NCBI GenBank assembly: GCA_047617305.1
Contig: JBLGCL010000066.1
Span: 1 to 14,475 of the forward strand
From: DATFIX01 sp047617305
GTDB taxonomy: Archaea > Halobacteriota > Halobacteria > Halobacteriales > Natrialbaceae
Reading direction: 5' to 3'
DNA: 14,475 nt
Shown in pieces: positions 1 to 6,344 of the stretch (positions are counted from its first letter, which is position 1; the number at the start of each line of letters is the position of its first letter). Under the pieces are notes generated by a model. The model made no database searches. It saw nothing but the letters and a program-made list of their open reading frames with translations, and was not told the DNA's origin. The position numbers and the translations under genes were made by a program.

Positions 1-147
1 GTCCAGGTACTCGATCCCGAGACCTACGAGGCCAAGACCGTCGCGCGTCCCGACTACCTCGATCCGGACGCCGAGACGGTCACCGTCCTGAAACACCGCG
101 AGGGCCTGCACGTGCTGCCCGAGGACGAGAACGCGAGCGACGAATAA
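1..147 (+). CDS. C-terminal end of an NMD3-family protein (partial, starts before the window)
   Basis: The first frame is open from base 1 and gives 48 residues ending in TAA at 145-147. The peptide starts VQVLDPETYEAKTVA, continues with an LDPDAETVTVLKHREGLHVLP-type segment and ends in an acidic tail. From memory this is how haloarchaeal NMD3-family proteins end; in eukaryotes NMD3 is the 60S export adaptor, while the archaeal protein is a zinc-ribbon protein presumed to act on the large ribosomal subunit. No catalytic or zinc motif lies in this fragment, so the name rests on the tail and on the neighbouring tRNA-modification gene, which starts 15 bases downstream on the same strand and is probably cotranscribed. 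The start codon is outside the window. Confidence 0.65.
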   Translation, partial: VQVLDPETYEAKTVARPDYLDPDAETVTVLKHREGLHVLPEDENASDE

Positions 148-162
148 TCGAGGACGCGACTG

Positions 163-1224
163 ATGAGTGATTCCCAAAACGATCCGCTCGCCCTGGTCGT
201 CCCCAAAGAGGCCGTCGATCCGACCCTCGAAGCGCTCCGGGCGGCGGGCACCTACGACGACGAGCGACGCCTGGTCGAGTACGACGAGGACCGGATCGGG
301 ATTCCAGTGATAGAGTCCCCTCGCGAGGGGGCGGTCCCCGACGACGTCTCGGGCGAACTCGTCCGCCAGACCGACCCCGAGTACAGAACGCGTGGCCTCG
401 AGGACCTCCTGCGCGAGCGGGGGTGGGTTGACGAGGCGATCGCGCAGGTGCCGAACTCCTGGGCCGTGCTGGGGACGGTGATCCTGATCTCGCTCGAATC
501 GGCCGGCGGGGCGGACGACGAGGGGCCCTTCACCGCGGATCAGGAGCGCGAGGTCGGCGAGGCCCTGCTAAACCTCCACGGCGGGGCCGACACCGTGCTG
601 GCCCGGGAGGGGATCTCGGGCGAGACCCGCGAGCCGTCGGTGCGAGTGATCGCCGGCGAGGGCGACACCGAGACCGTCCACACGGAGCACGGGATCGACT
701 ACGGCATGGACCTCGCCCGGGTCATGTTCTCGCCGGGCAACAAGGCCGAGCGCAAGCGAATGGGCGAGGTCGTCGACGCGGACGAGCGCGTCTTCGACAT
801 GTTCGCCGGGATCGGCTACTTCACGCTCCCGATGGCGGCCGCGGGCGCGCGGGTCACGGCGACCGAGATCAACCCCGAGGCGTTCCGCTACCTCCTGAAG
901 AACGCCGTCAACAACGGTGTGCAGGACCGGATCCAGGCCTATCGCACCGACTGTCGGGACGTCGAAACGACGGCCGACCGGGTCGTCATGGGTTACTACG
1001 ACGCCCACGAGTACCTCGACGCCGCCCTCGACGCGCTCGAACCGGGCGGCGTCGTCCACCTCCACGAGGCCGTGCCCGACGACCTGCTGTGGGGCCGGCC
1101 GGTGGGGCACCTGGAAGCCGCAGCCAGCGATGCAGTTCGCGAGGTCGAGATCCTCGACCGGCGGCGGATCAAGACCCACAGCGAGGGCGTCTACCACGTC
1201 GTCTTGGACGCCCGCGTCGAGTAG
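163..1224 (+). CDS. taw2: Taw2/Tyw2-like class I SAM-dependent enzyme (tRNA wybutosine pathway)
   Basis: A 353-residue protein of the Trm5/Tyw2 superfamily. The Rossmann core has motif I DMFAGIGYFTLP at about 212-223, an acidic SAM ribose-binding segment TEINPEA at 234-240, and DRVVMGY at 272-278. Trm5 m1G37 methyltransferases carry an NLP-type motif at that last place; its absence here, with MGY followed by a GGVVHLHEAVP strand (295-305), points to Taw2. Taw2 moves the 3-amino-3-carboxypropyl group of SAM onto the imidazo-guanosine precursor at position 37 of tRNA-Phe. The N-terminal 100 residues match the family's tRNA-contacting part, including VPNSWAVLG. The ATG at 163 follows the NMD3 stop by 15 bases with a weak GAGG upstream, so it is likely read in the same transcript. 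The fold is certain; the choice of Taw2 over Trm5 is an inference from the motif. Confidence 0.8.
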   Translation: MSDSQNDPLALVVPKEAVDPTLEALRAAGTYDDERRLVEYDEDRIGIPVIESPREGAVPDDVSGELVRQTDPEYRTRGLEDLLRERGWVDEAIAQVPNSWAVLGTVILISLESAGGADDEGPFTADQEREVGEALLNLHGGADTVLAREGISGETREPSVRVIAGEGDTETVHTEHGIDYGMDLARVMFSPGNKAERKRMGEVVDADERVFDMFAGIGYFTLPMAAAGARVTATEINPEAFRYLLKNAVNNGVQDRIQAYRTDCRDVETTADRVVMGYYDAHEYLDAALDALEPGGVVHLHEAVPDDLLWGRPVGHLEAAASDAVREVEILDRRRIKTHSEGVYHVVLDARVE

Positions 1225-1265
1225 CCGAAACCCAGCGATTCCCCTGCCCGACCCCCACGGGTTGC

Positions 1266-2885
1266 TCACCCCTGGCCGACCATCCGGTCCTCCTCGTCCC
1301 ACTCCCGCTCGCGGAGTTCGTACTTCTTGATCTTGCCCGTCGCCGTCGTCGGGAGTTCGTTGATGAACTCGAACCGCCGGACGACCTTGTAACTCGCGAG
1401 GCGCTCGTGGCAGAACGCCTCGAGTTCGTCGGTCGAGGCCGGCGGGTCCGCCGGGTCGCCGTTCGCCGGCACGACGAAGGCCTTCGGCGTCTCGCCCCAG
1501 TCCTCGCTCGGCGCGGGAATCACCGCGACGTCCGCGACGGCCGGGTGCTCGAAGAGCGTGTCCTCGAGTTCGATCGAGGAGATGTTCTCGCCGCCGGAGA
1601 TGATGATGTCCTTCTTGCGGTCCTGGATGGAAATCATCCCGTTCTCGTCGACCGTCGCAAGGTCGCCCGTGTGGTAATACCCCTCGACGCGGTCGGTGAA
1701 GGCCACCTCGGTCGCCTCGGGCTTGTTCCAGTAGCGGTCCATGACCTGGTTGCCGCGTACGACGACCTCGCCGACGGTCTCGTCGTCCCGCGGGACGTCC
1801 TCACCGTCCTCGTCCACTACCCGGAGTTCGGTGCCGAGGTAGGGGAGGCCCTGGCGCTTCTTGACCGCGAAGCGATCCTCGCTGTCGTCGTCGAACTTCC
1901 GGCGGGCGTCGGAGGTCGTGATCAGCGGTCCCGTCTCCGTCGCGCCGTAGACGTGCTTCAGGTACCACCCGAAGTCGTTCTCGATCGTCCGGATCGTCGC
2001 CTCTGGTGGGGCGCTCCCCGCCGTGGCGATGCGGACGTCCCGGTCGCCGGACGTCCGGACGTTGCCGTCACGTTCGTCGTAGTAGTCCGTCAGGAGGTTC
2101 AGCACGGTCGGCGCGCCGCACATGTACGAGACGTCCTCCTCGACGACGGCGTCGAGGACGTCCCCGACGTCGACGCCGCGGGTACAGACGTGCGTGGCAC
2201 CGACGCCGGTGATGGCGTAGATGTGGCCCCATCCGTTGACGTGGAACATCGGCAACGTCCAGAGGTAGGTGTCGTCGTCAGCGATGTCCTGATGGTGAGC
2301 AATGAGGTACGCGTGCAGCGTTTCGGTGCGGTGGGTCCGACACACGCCCTTCGGATCGCCGGTCGTGCCCGACGTGTAGTTGATCGTGATGATCTCGTCT
2401 TCCGTCATCTGCGGGCGGTCGTAATCGGTCCCCGCCGCGTCGAGGACCTCGTCGCACTCCTCCCAGTCGCCGTCGACGGCGTCGGCGTCGTTCGTGACGA
2501 ACGTCTCCGTGGGCACCTCGTCTCGGACGGCCTCGATCCTGTCGGCGTACTCGTAATCGGCGTAGATGGCGTCGACGCCGGCGTCCCCGAGGATGTACTC
2601 GAAGTCGTCGGGGATCAGTCGGTAGTTCAGCGGCGTGTGGATCGCCCCGATCTGCATCGTTCCGTAGGCCGCTTCGAGGTGGTAGTGCGTGTTCGGGTCG
2701 AGGACCGCCACGCGGTCGCCCTTCCCGACGCCCCGGTCCTGGAGTGCGGCCGAGAACCGGTCCGCCCGTTCAGCGAGGTCGTCGTAGGTGAACCGCTCTC
2801 CGGATGTCGCGACGACTGCTTCGTGGTCCCCGTAGTACTCCCTCGCCCGGTCGAGGAACTCGGTGACTAACAGTGGCTTTTCCAT
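1266..2885 (-). CDS. AMP-forming acyl-CoA synthetase (ANL superfamily)
   Basis: A 539-residue adenylate-forming enzyme that activates a carboxylic acid with ATP and joins it to CoA; the closest kind is a medium/long-chain fatty acyl-CoA ligase, but the substrate cannot be read from sequence. Visible motifs: phosphate-binding YTSGTTGDPKG (170-180), YGATETG (313-319), YHTGDLA (404-410), DRKKDIIISGGENIS (422-436), and the C-terminal lysine in PTTATGKIKK (K518), which drives the adenylation half-reaction. The length is normal. I start it at ATG 2885 (MEKPLLV). The reading frame stays open to 3197, but the added 104 residues are Arg-rich and unlike a haloarchaeal protein, and an A/T box lies 27-32 bases before 2885, which fits a leaderless start. 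It converges on the Taw2 gene, with 41 bases between the stops. Confidence 0.93.
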   Translation of the reverse strand: MEKPLLVTEFLDRAREYYGDHEAVVATSGERFTYDDLAERADRFSAALQDRGVGKGDRVAVLDPNTHYHLEAAYGTMQIGAIHTPLNYRLIPDDFEYILGDAGVDAIYADYEYADRIEAVRDEVPTETFVTNDADAVDGDWEECDEVLDAAGTDYDRPQMTEDEIITINYTSGTTGDPKGVCRTHRTETLHAYLIAHHQDIADDDTYLWTLPMFHVNGWGHIYAITGVGATHVCTRGVDVGDVLDAVVEEDVSYMCGAPTVLNLLTDYYDERDGNVRTSGDRDVRIATAGSAPPEATIRTIENDFGWYLKHVYGATETGPLITTSDARRKFDDDSEDRFAVKKRQGLPYLGTELRVVDEDGEDVPRDDETVGEVVVRGNQVMDRYWNKPEATEVAFTDRVEGYYHTGDLATVDENGMISIQDRKKDIIISGGENISSIELEDTLFEHPAVADVAVIPAPSEDWGETPKAFVVPANGDPADPPASTDELEAFCHERLASYKVVRRFEFINELPTTATGKIKKYELREREWDEEDRMVGQG

Positions 2886-2910
2886 CTTGGTCGGTGGTAA
2901 CAGCCTACGT

Positions 2911-2918
2911 GAATAATG
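2911..2918 (-). promoter_or_regulatory. Probable TATA box of the acyl-CoA synthetase gene
   Basis: Read on the minus strand this is GCATTATTC, centred about 29 bases before the ATG at 2885. It is the only A/T-rich stretch in a GC-rich flank. No Shine-Dalgarno sequence lies before the ATG, so transcription probably starts at or next to the start codon. Confidence 0.5.
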
Positions 2919-3097
2919 CTTTCCCTGGTGAAAGTCCCGGCTCGACCGGCGACCGGCCCCGTAGACGTGACGACCATTGGGTCCGTTTGACGAACCGATT
3001 TCTGCCGACGTTGGGCCGTCACGTCGTGCACGACGCCTCCTCGAGTATGCGACCCAAGCGGTCGCTCCGCGTCCACCCCGTGGGGATTCTTCGAGCA

Positions 3098-3120
3098 CCG
3101 GAGGCGTACGACGCTTCCGG
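3098..3120. repeat. 10-bp hairpin with a 3-base loop
   Basis: CCGGAGGCGT (3098-3107), loop ACG, then ACGCTTCCGG (3111-3120). As plus-strand RNA all ten positions pair, with one G-U wobble; as minus-strand RNA that wobble becomes a C-A mismatch. No U-run follows on either side, so it is not a classical terminator. It sits about 130 bases past the HiPIP stop and 210 bases before the acyl-CoA synthetase start. Confidence 0.5.
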
Positions 3121-3250
3121 CCGCCGCAGTCCCTTCTTTCCGACGCCCCTATAGAGATAACGGCGAGTAAACGTGCTCCCGTGTGCGACACGGTCAACGT
3201 TCCCGACTACCACGCGACTCGACTTTCGAGCCCTCCGGCCGCCCGTTCGG

Positions 3251-3738
3251 TTACAGTTCCTCGCTGACGTGTTCCCAGACGACGCACCAGGCTTCGACCG
3301 CGATGTACCTTTCGACCCGCGCACAGGCGCCCCAGGTGTCGCCGTTCTTGTCCGGGACGTAGTCGGCGCAGTTCGCACAACACGTCCCCGGTTCGTGTGC
3401 GTCGATTTCCTGGCCCCCTCAAACTCGACGAAACTGACTTCGGATTTCGACCGCAAGTCGTCGGAGTCGCGCTGTTCGTTCCCAAGCGACGTCGCCGACA
3501 TGTACCGGTCGGGCACGGGGCCGGTCTCGAACTCCTCCTCCGAGACGCCCGCCGGGAGCTCTTCAGCCTCCTCTTCACCATCCGCTTCCTCTGGTTCCGT
3601 CGTATCCTCACCGTCCCCGCCCCCGTCGCCGGTACATCCGCTCAATGCCGCTATACCGACCGTCGCGACGAGGTAATGCCGCCGACTCCACATGTCGTAG
3701 TTCGATGCTCCGGTCGGCTGTGATCCACTCCCCACCAT
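3251..3738 (-). pseudogene. Tat-exported lipoprotein with a HiPIP-like iron-sulfur domain, frameshifted
   Basis: Frame one gives a Tat lipoprotein signal: SRRHYL at 18-23, a hydrophobic stretch, lipobox LSGC with the cysteine at 35, then a Gly/Glu-rich linker and a mature segment ending VSFVEFEG (residue 108). There the frame runs into Arg-rich nonsense. The next frame continues sensibly as QEIDAHEPGTCCANCADYV and on to SEEL and a TAA at 3251-3253. Its cysteines are spaced C-x2-C-x14-C-x12-C, close to the 4Fe-4S motif of high-potential iron-sulfur proteins. Adding one base in the five-C run at 3414-3418 (poly-G in the gene) restores a 162-residue protein. HiPIPs carry electrons outside the membrane. 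ATG 3738 is chosen because a TATA-like box lies 26-30 bases upstream; ATG 3693 (MWSRRHYL) is the alternative. It may be a pseudogene or a sequencing error. Confidence 0.75.
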
Positions 3739-3749
3739 AGTGTCAACTA

Positions 3750-3769
3750 TTTAATATACCATTATATGA
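3750..3769 (-). promoter_or_regulatory. Two TATA-like boxes before the HiPIP lipoprotein gene
   Basis: On the minus strand the gene is preceded by CATATAAT (about 3761-3768) and then TATATTAAA (3750-3758). The first lies 23-30 bases before ATG 3738 and would give a leaderless message from that codon. The second would place the transcript start near 3727, inside the first codons, and favour ATG 3693 with a leader of about 34 bases. The boxes therefore bear directly on which start is used. Confidence 0.5.
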
Positions 3770-3930
3770 AGGCAGGACGATTCCGAGACGCCGGGAACAC
3801 TCCGGATTTCTAACGGGAACGCCGTCGGAACCGGGTTCGTTTACCTCGCCGGTGAGATAGATGTGCTGCGTCTGCCGATTCGAGCGTGGACAGGTGTCGT
3901 GATTTTCGGGAGCGAAGCCAGGACCCGTCC

Positions 3931-4674
3931 CTATCGGTCGTTCTCGATGGCGTCCACGACCGCCCGGGCGAGCGCCACGACGTCGGCCACGTCGGGCATC
4001 ACGTCCACTTCGATGCCGTAGTCCGCGGCGGTCTCGGCGGTCGGGGTCCCGATCGCGCCCACGACGGCGTCGTTCAGCCCATCGACCGCCGCGTCCCGCG
4101 CACCTCGTTCCTCGGCGGCGTCGAGGAAGTGCTCGACGGTGAGCGAGGAGGTGAACAGCGCCCCGTCGAGGTCGCCCTCGGCGGCCAGTTCGACTGACTG
4201 TCCGGAGCCTGGCGGACGGACAAGGCGATAGAGGACGGTCTCGTGCAGGTAGGCGCCGGCGCCTTCCAGTCCGTCCAGGAGGACGGCGCTGCCGTGGTCG
4301 CTCCGGGCCACCTCGACCCGGGCGCCGGCCACCTCCCCGTCGAGGGCTGTCACCAGGCCGGCGGACGAGAACTCGTCGGGAACTCGATCGACGGCGTACC
4401 CCGCGTCCCGGAGGGCCGCGGCGGTCGACTCGCCGATGGCACAGACGGTCGCGTCGCCCGGGTTCCAGTCGGCGTCCGCGACGAGATCGGCAGCGGTCGG
4501 GCTGGTCAGGATCGCGTAGCCGGCGTCCTCGCGGGGTCTCGCGCCCGTCGGTTCGACCGCGAGCATGGGGTCACCGATCGCCGCCACGCCGAGCGATTCG
4601 AGCAGGTCGACGGCCCTCCCCAGGCGACCGTCGTCGGGCCGGAAAACGGCGACTCGGGGTCGGTCGGCGCTCAT
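3931..4674 (-). CDS. hemD: Uroporphyrinogen-III synthase
   Basis: A 247-residue cytosolic enzyme that closes hydroxymethylbilane with inversion of ring D to give uroporphyrinogen III. HemD is poorly conserved, but the two-lobe signature is present: AILTSPTAAD at 54-63, AIGESTAAALRDAG at 79-92, VARSDHGS then LYRLV (about 122-152), FTSSLTVEHFL at 174-184 and AIGTPTAETAADYG at 207-220. Its ATG (4672-4674) overlaps the hemC stop as ATGA, so the two are translated from one message, and the preceding enzyme supplies its unstable substrate. There is no promoter of its own. The stop TAG is at 3931-3933. Context and motifs agree, so the call is firm. Confidence 0.92.
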   Translation of the reverse strand: MSADRPRVAVFRPDDGRLGRAVDLLESLGVAAIGDPMLAVEPTGARPREDAGYAILTSPTAADLVADADWNPGDATVCAIGESTAAALRDAGYAVDRVPDEFSSAGLVTALDGEVAGARVEVARSDHGSAVLLDGLEGAGAYLHETVLYRLVRPPGSGQSVELAAEGDLDGALFTSSLTVEHFLDAAEERGARDAAVDGLNDAVVGAIGTPTAETAADYGIEVDVMPDVADVVALARAVVDAIENDR

Positions 4675-5852
4675 TCTTCGGCCCGTTCCGCGCTCCCGTC
4701 GTCCGACGCTTCGATCGCCGCCTCGATCAGGTCGGCCGCTCCCCGGTCGGCCAGGTCGGCGGCGAACGTCCGCGCGGCGTCGACGTGCGTCTCGATCGGG
4801 AGGTCCCGCGAGTCGGCGACCCGTTCCTCCCCATCCCGACTGTAGACCTGGACGGTGGCGTGCACGTACTCGCCCTGGACGACCGCGTAGACGCCGATCG
4901 GCGCCACGCACCCGCCCCCGAGTTCGGCGAGGACGGTGCGCTCGACCGTCGTCTCCACGCGCGACCGCGGGTGGTCGATCGCCCGCTGAACGGCTTCCGT
5001 CAGGTCCGAATCGAGCCCCGTCACGGCCAGCGCGCCCTGGCCCGGCGCGGGGACGAATTCGGTCGGCGGCAGGCGCTCGTACTCGGCGTGGCGGTCGAGA
5101 CCCAGGCGGTCGATTCCGGCCTCGGCGAGCACGATCGCGTCGTACTCGGTCTCGATCTCTCGTTCGAGCGCCAGGCGTTCGATCTCGGCCAGGTCCTCGA
5201 ACCACTCCTCGACGGTGCGATCGAAGGCCGACCCGGCGTCGACCTCGCGCGGTTCGGCGTCCGCGTCGGCCTCGGGCGGGAGTTCCTCGCCCGCGTTGCC
5301 GCTCCCCTTCTCCTCTTCCTCTTTCTCCTTCGAGGCCTCGAGGCGGCGCTCGTGCTCGGTCTGGAGTTCCGGCGCCAGTAGCTTCTCGATCCGCGTGTCG
5401 ACGTTCCCGCGAAGGGGTCGGACGTCTAGGTCCGGGCGGCCGTCGAGCAACTGGGCCGTCCGGCGGAGGCTCGACGTGCCGACGATGGCGCCGTCGGGCA
5501 GGTCGTCCAGGCTCTTCCCGTCGGCCGTGAGGAGGAGGTCGCCGGGGGGCCCGCGCTCGGGGACGGCCACCGTCACGAGGTCCTCGGGCGTCTCCGTCGG
5601 GACGTCCTTCATCGAGTGGACCGCCAGGTCCACCTCGCCGTCCAGGACTTCCTCGTCCAGCGCCCGCACGAAGGCCCCGGTCTTCCCGAGGCGGTGAATG
5701 AGTTCGTCGCGAATCTGGTCGCCGGTCGTCTCGACCTCGACCAGTTCCACGTCGAAGCGACGCTTCTCGAGTTCGGCCTTCACCGTGCCCGCCTGTCGCA
5801 GCGCCAGATCCGATCCCCGCGTCGCGATCCGAACGGGGTCCCGCGTGCTCAT
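4671..5852 (-). CDS. hemC: Hydroxymethylbilane synthase (porphobilinogen deaminase)
   Basis: A 393-residue enzyme that joins four porphobilinogens into hydroxymethylbilane. Visible features: N-terminal IATRGSDLALRQ (9-20), AVHSMKDVP with the catalytic aspartate at 83, GTSSLRR (125-131), LRGNVDTRIEKL (148-158), APGQGALAV (269-277), and ELGGGCVAPIG (310-320), whose Cys315 should hold the dipyrromethane cofactor. Bacterial enzymes are near 310 residues; the excess is mostly an acidic, low-complexity insertion at about 160-215, placed between the RGNVDTR segment and the next conserved helix. The ATG at 5852 follows an A/T box by 25-31 bases, and the upstream frame to 6110 is Pro/Arg-rich and rejected. 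The gene overlaps hemD by four bases. Confidence 0.96.
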   Translation of the reverse strand: MSTRDPVRIATRGSDLALRQAGTVKAELEKRRFDVELVEVETTGDQIRDELIHRLGKTGAFVRALDEEVLDGEVDLAVHSMKDVPTETPEDLVTVAVPERGPPGDLLLTADGKSLDDLPDGAIVGTSSLRRTAQLLDGRPDLDVRPLRGNVDTRIEKLLAPELQTEHERRLEASKEKEEEEKGSGNAGEELPPEADADAEPREVDAGSAFDRTVEEWFEDLAEIERLALEREIETEYDAIVLAEAGIDRLGLDRHAEYERLPPTEFVPAPGQGALAVTGLDSDLTEAVQRAIDHPRSRVETTVERTVLAELGGGCVAPIGVYAVVQGEYVHATVQVYSRDGEERVADSRDLPIETHVDAARTFAADLADRGAADLIEAAIEASDDGSAERAEE

Positions 5853-5876
5853 GTCCTCCCGTCGGCGGCGGACGGG

Positions 5877-5883
5877 CAAAAGC
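5877..5883 (-). promoter_or_regulatory. Probable promoter A/T box of hemC
   Basis: On the minus strand, GCTTTTG, with the T run at 26-29 bases before the hemC ATG, followed by CCCGTCCG. The same T-run offset is seen before hemB, and a related CCCG(T/G)CCG motif follows the box of hemB and hemL. It is a weak TATA match, supported mainly by position and by that recurrence. Confidence 0.45.
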
Positions 5884-5970
5884 GCTCCGCGATGGGACGG
5901 TAACGACGAGGATCCTTTCGGATACCAACAACGGTATTCCAACGCCGGCGGTTCGTCGGTGCGAGGTGCC

Positions 5971-6261
5971 ATGATTGGGGTCACGTCTCGGCGAACCGTT
6001 CGGGTTCTCGGGGTTGTTGCCGTCGCCGCGCTTCTGGTGCGGGCCGGCTGTAGCGGCGCCGGCTGGGGTGCCGGCGACGGTGCCGAGGGCGGTGGAGGCG
6101 GTTCGTCCACCGCTGGCGGCGACGCCGTCGGTGCACCGAGCGGGAGCTACTATCTTCATACAGCGAGAGAATCCCGCCCTTCCCGTGAGGGACGAGCGTT
6201 CCGACGGCTGTCGGAACCGAGGAGCGAACAGGACGGGAGTGACTCGCGTACGCTCCGGTGA
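5971..6261 (+). pseudogene. 5' fragment of a Tat-type lipoprotein gene, truncated
   Basis: The first 60 or so codons look genuine: MIGVTSRRTVRVLG with a twin arginine at 7-8, a hydrophobic core, a lipobox-like VRAGC with Cys27, then a Gly/Ser-rich linker as in haloarchaeal surface lipoproteins. GAGGTG, an excellent Shine-Dalgarno match, lies 4-9 bases before ATG 5971. After SGSYY (residue 61) the frame enters the foldable element at 6159-6250 and becomes Arg-rich, ending by chance at 6259-6261. No continuation is found beyond the IS element, where hemL begins from the other strand. I infer that the 3' part was lost when mobile DNA arrived. The arginine at -3 of the lipobox is atypical. The function cannot be told from what remains. 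Confidence 0.55.
6159..6250 (+). other. 92-base nested-stem element (IS terminal palindrome or structured RNA)
   Basis: Paired by eye: 6159-6161 with 6248-6250; A6162 bulged; GCGAG 6163-6167 with CTCGC 6243-6247; a 4x4 internal loop (AGAA/GTGA); TCCCGCCCT 6172-6180 with AGGACGGGA 6230-6238 (one C-A mismatch). Inside are two hairpins: TCCC-GTGA-GGGA (6181-6192, a GNRA-type loop) and GTTCCGAC-GGCT-GTCGGAAC (6198-6217, a perfect 8-bp stem). It starts exactly where the lipoprotein frame stops looking protein-like and ends 94 bases before tnpB. The GAATCC...GGGAGTGAC outline resembles the right-end hairpin of the downstream IS element, so it may be an end of that element or of an older one. A stand-alone RNA is the alternative. 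Confidence 0.5.
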
Positions 6262-6310
6262 ACAGCTGCTGTGATGCCTGCTAACTGGATATTCCACGTC
6301 CAATCAGAGC

Positions 6311-6323
6311 TATTAAATTATTT
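6311..6323 (+). promoter_or_regulatory. A/T-rich promoter box of tnpB
   Basis: TATTAAATTATTT lies 22-34 bases before the GTG at 6345, the spacing of an archaeal TATA box for a leaderless start. A second A/T patch, CTATTATAG (6326-6334), follows. There is no Shine-Dalgarno sequence before the GTG. Confidence 0.5.
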
Positions 6324-6344
6324 CGCTATTATAGGCTAAGTATA

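Larger units (their letters stand above)
2886..3250. other. 365-base stretch without a convincing gene
   Basis: This lies between the acyl-CoA synthetase start and the stop of the broken HiPIP gene. All open frames here translate to Arg/Pro/Ser-rich peptides without the acidic bias of the neighbours, so I annotate no gene. It holds the acyl-CoA synthetase promoter at its left end, a strong hairpin at 3098-3120, and an A/T patch (CCTATAGAGATAA, about 3148-3160) with no clear gene to serve. It could be a decayed gene or the 3' untranslated region of the HiPIP gene. Confidence 0.5.

Noticed and set aside
1089..2870. 593-residue open frame on the plus strand opposite the acyl-CoA synthetase
   Set aside because: It is an antisense shadow caused by high GC at third codon positions; its Val/Asp/Arg-rich peptide has no recognisable domain, while the other strand has every ANL motif.
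2886..3197. N-terminal extension of the acyl-CoA synthetase to 3197
   Set aside because: The added 104 residues are Arg/Ser/Gly-rich without acidic bias, and the TATA-like box lies inside the extension at the right distance from ATG 2885.
3019..3410. C-terminal 130 residues of the unrepaired HiPIP frame
   Set aside because: Arg/Thr/Ser-rich sequence unlike the first half, while the neighbouring frame contains the iron-sulfur motif.
4675..6303. Upstream extension of the hemD frame through hemC
   Set aside because: The peptide is almost only Arg, Gly and Pro, typical of an alternative frame of a GC-rich gene; hemD starts at the ATGA overlap.
6251..6310. ACAGC-T-GCTGT palindrome (6262-6272) as an IS target or operator
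   Set aside because: A short 5-bp repeat without supporting context; expected by chance at this length.
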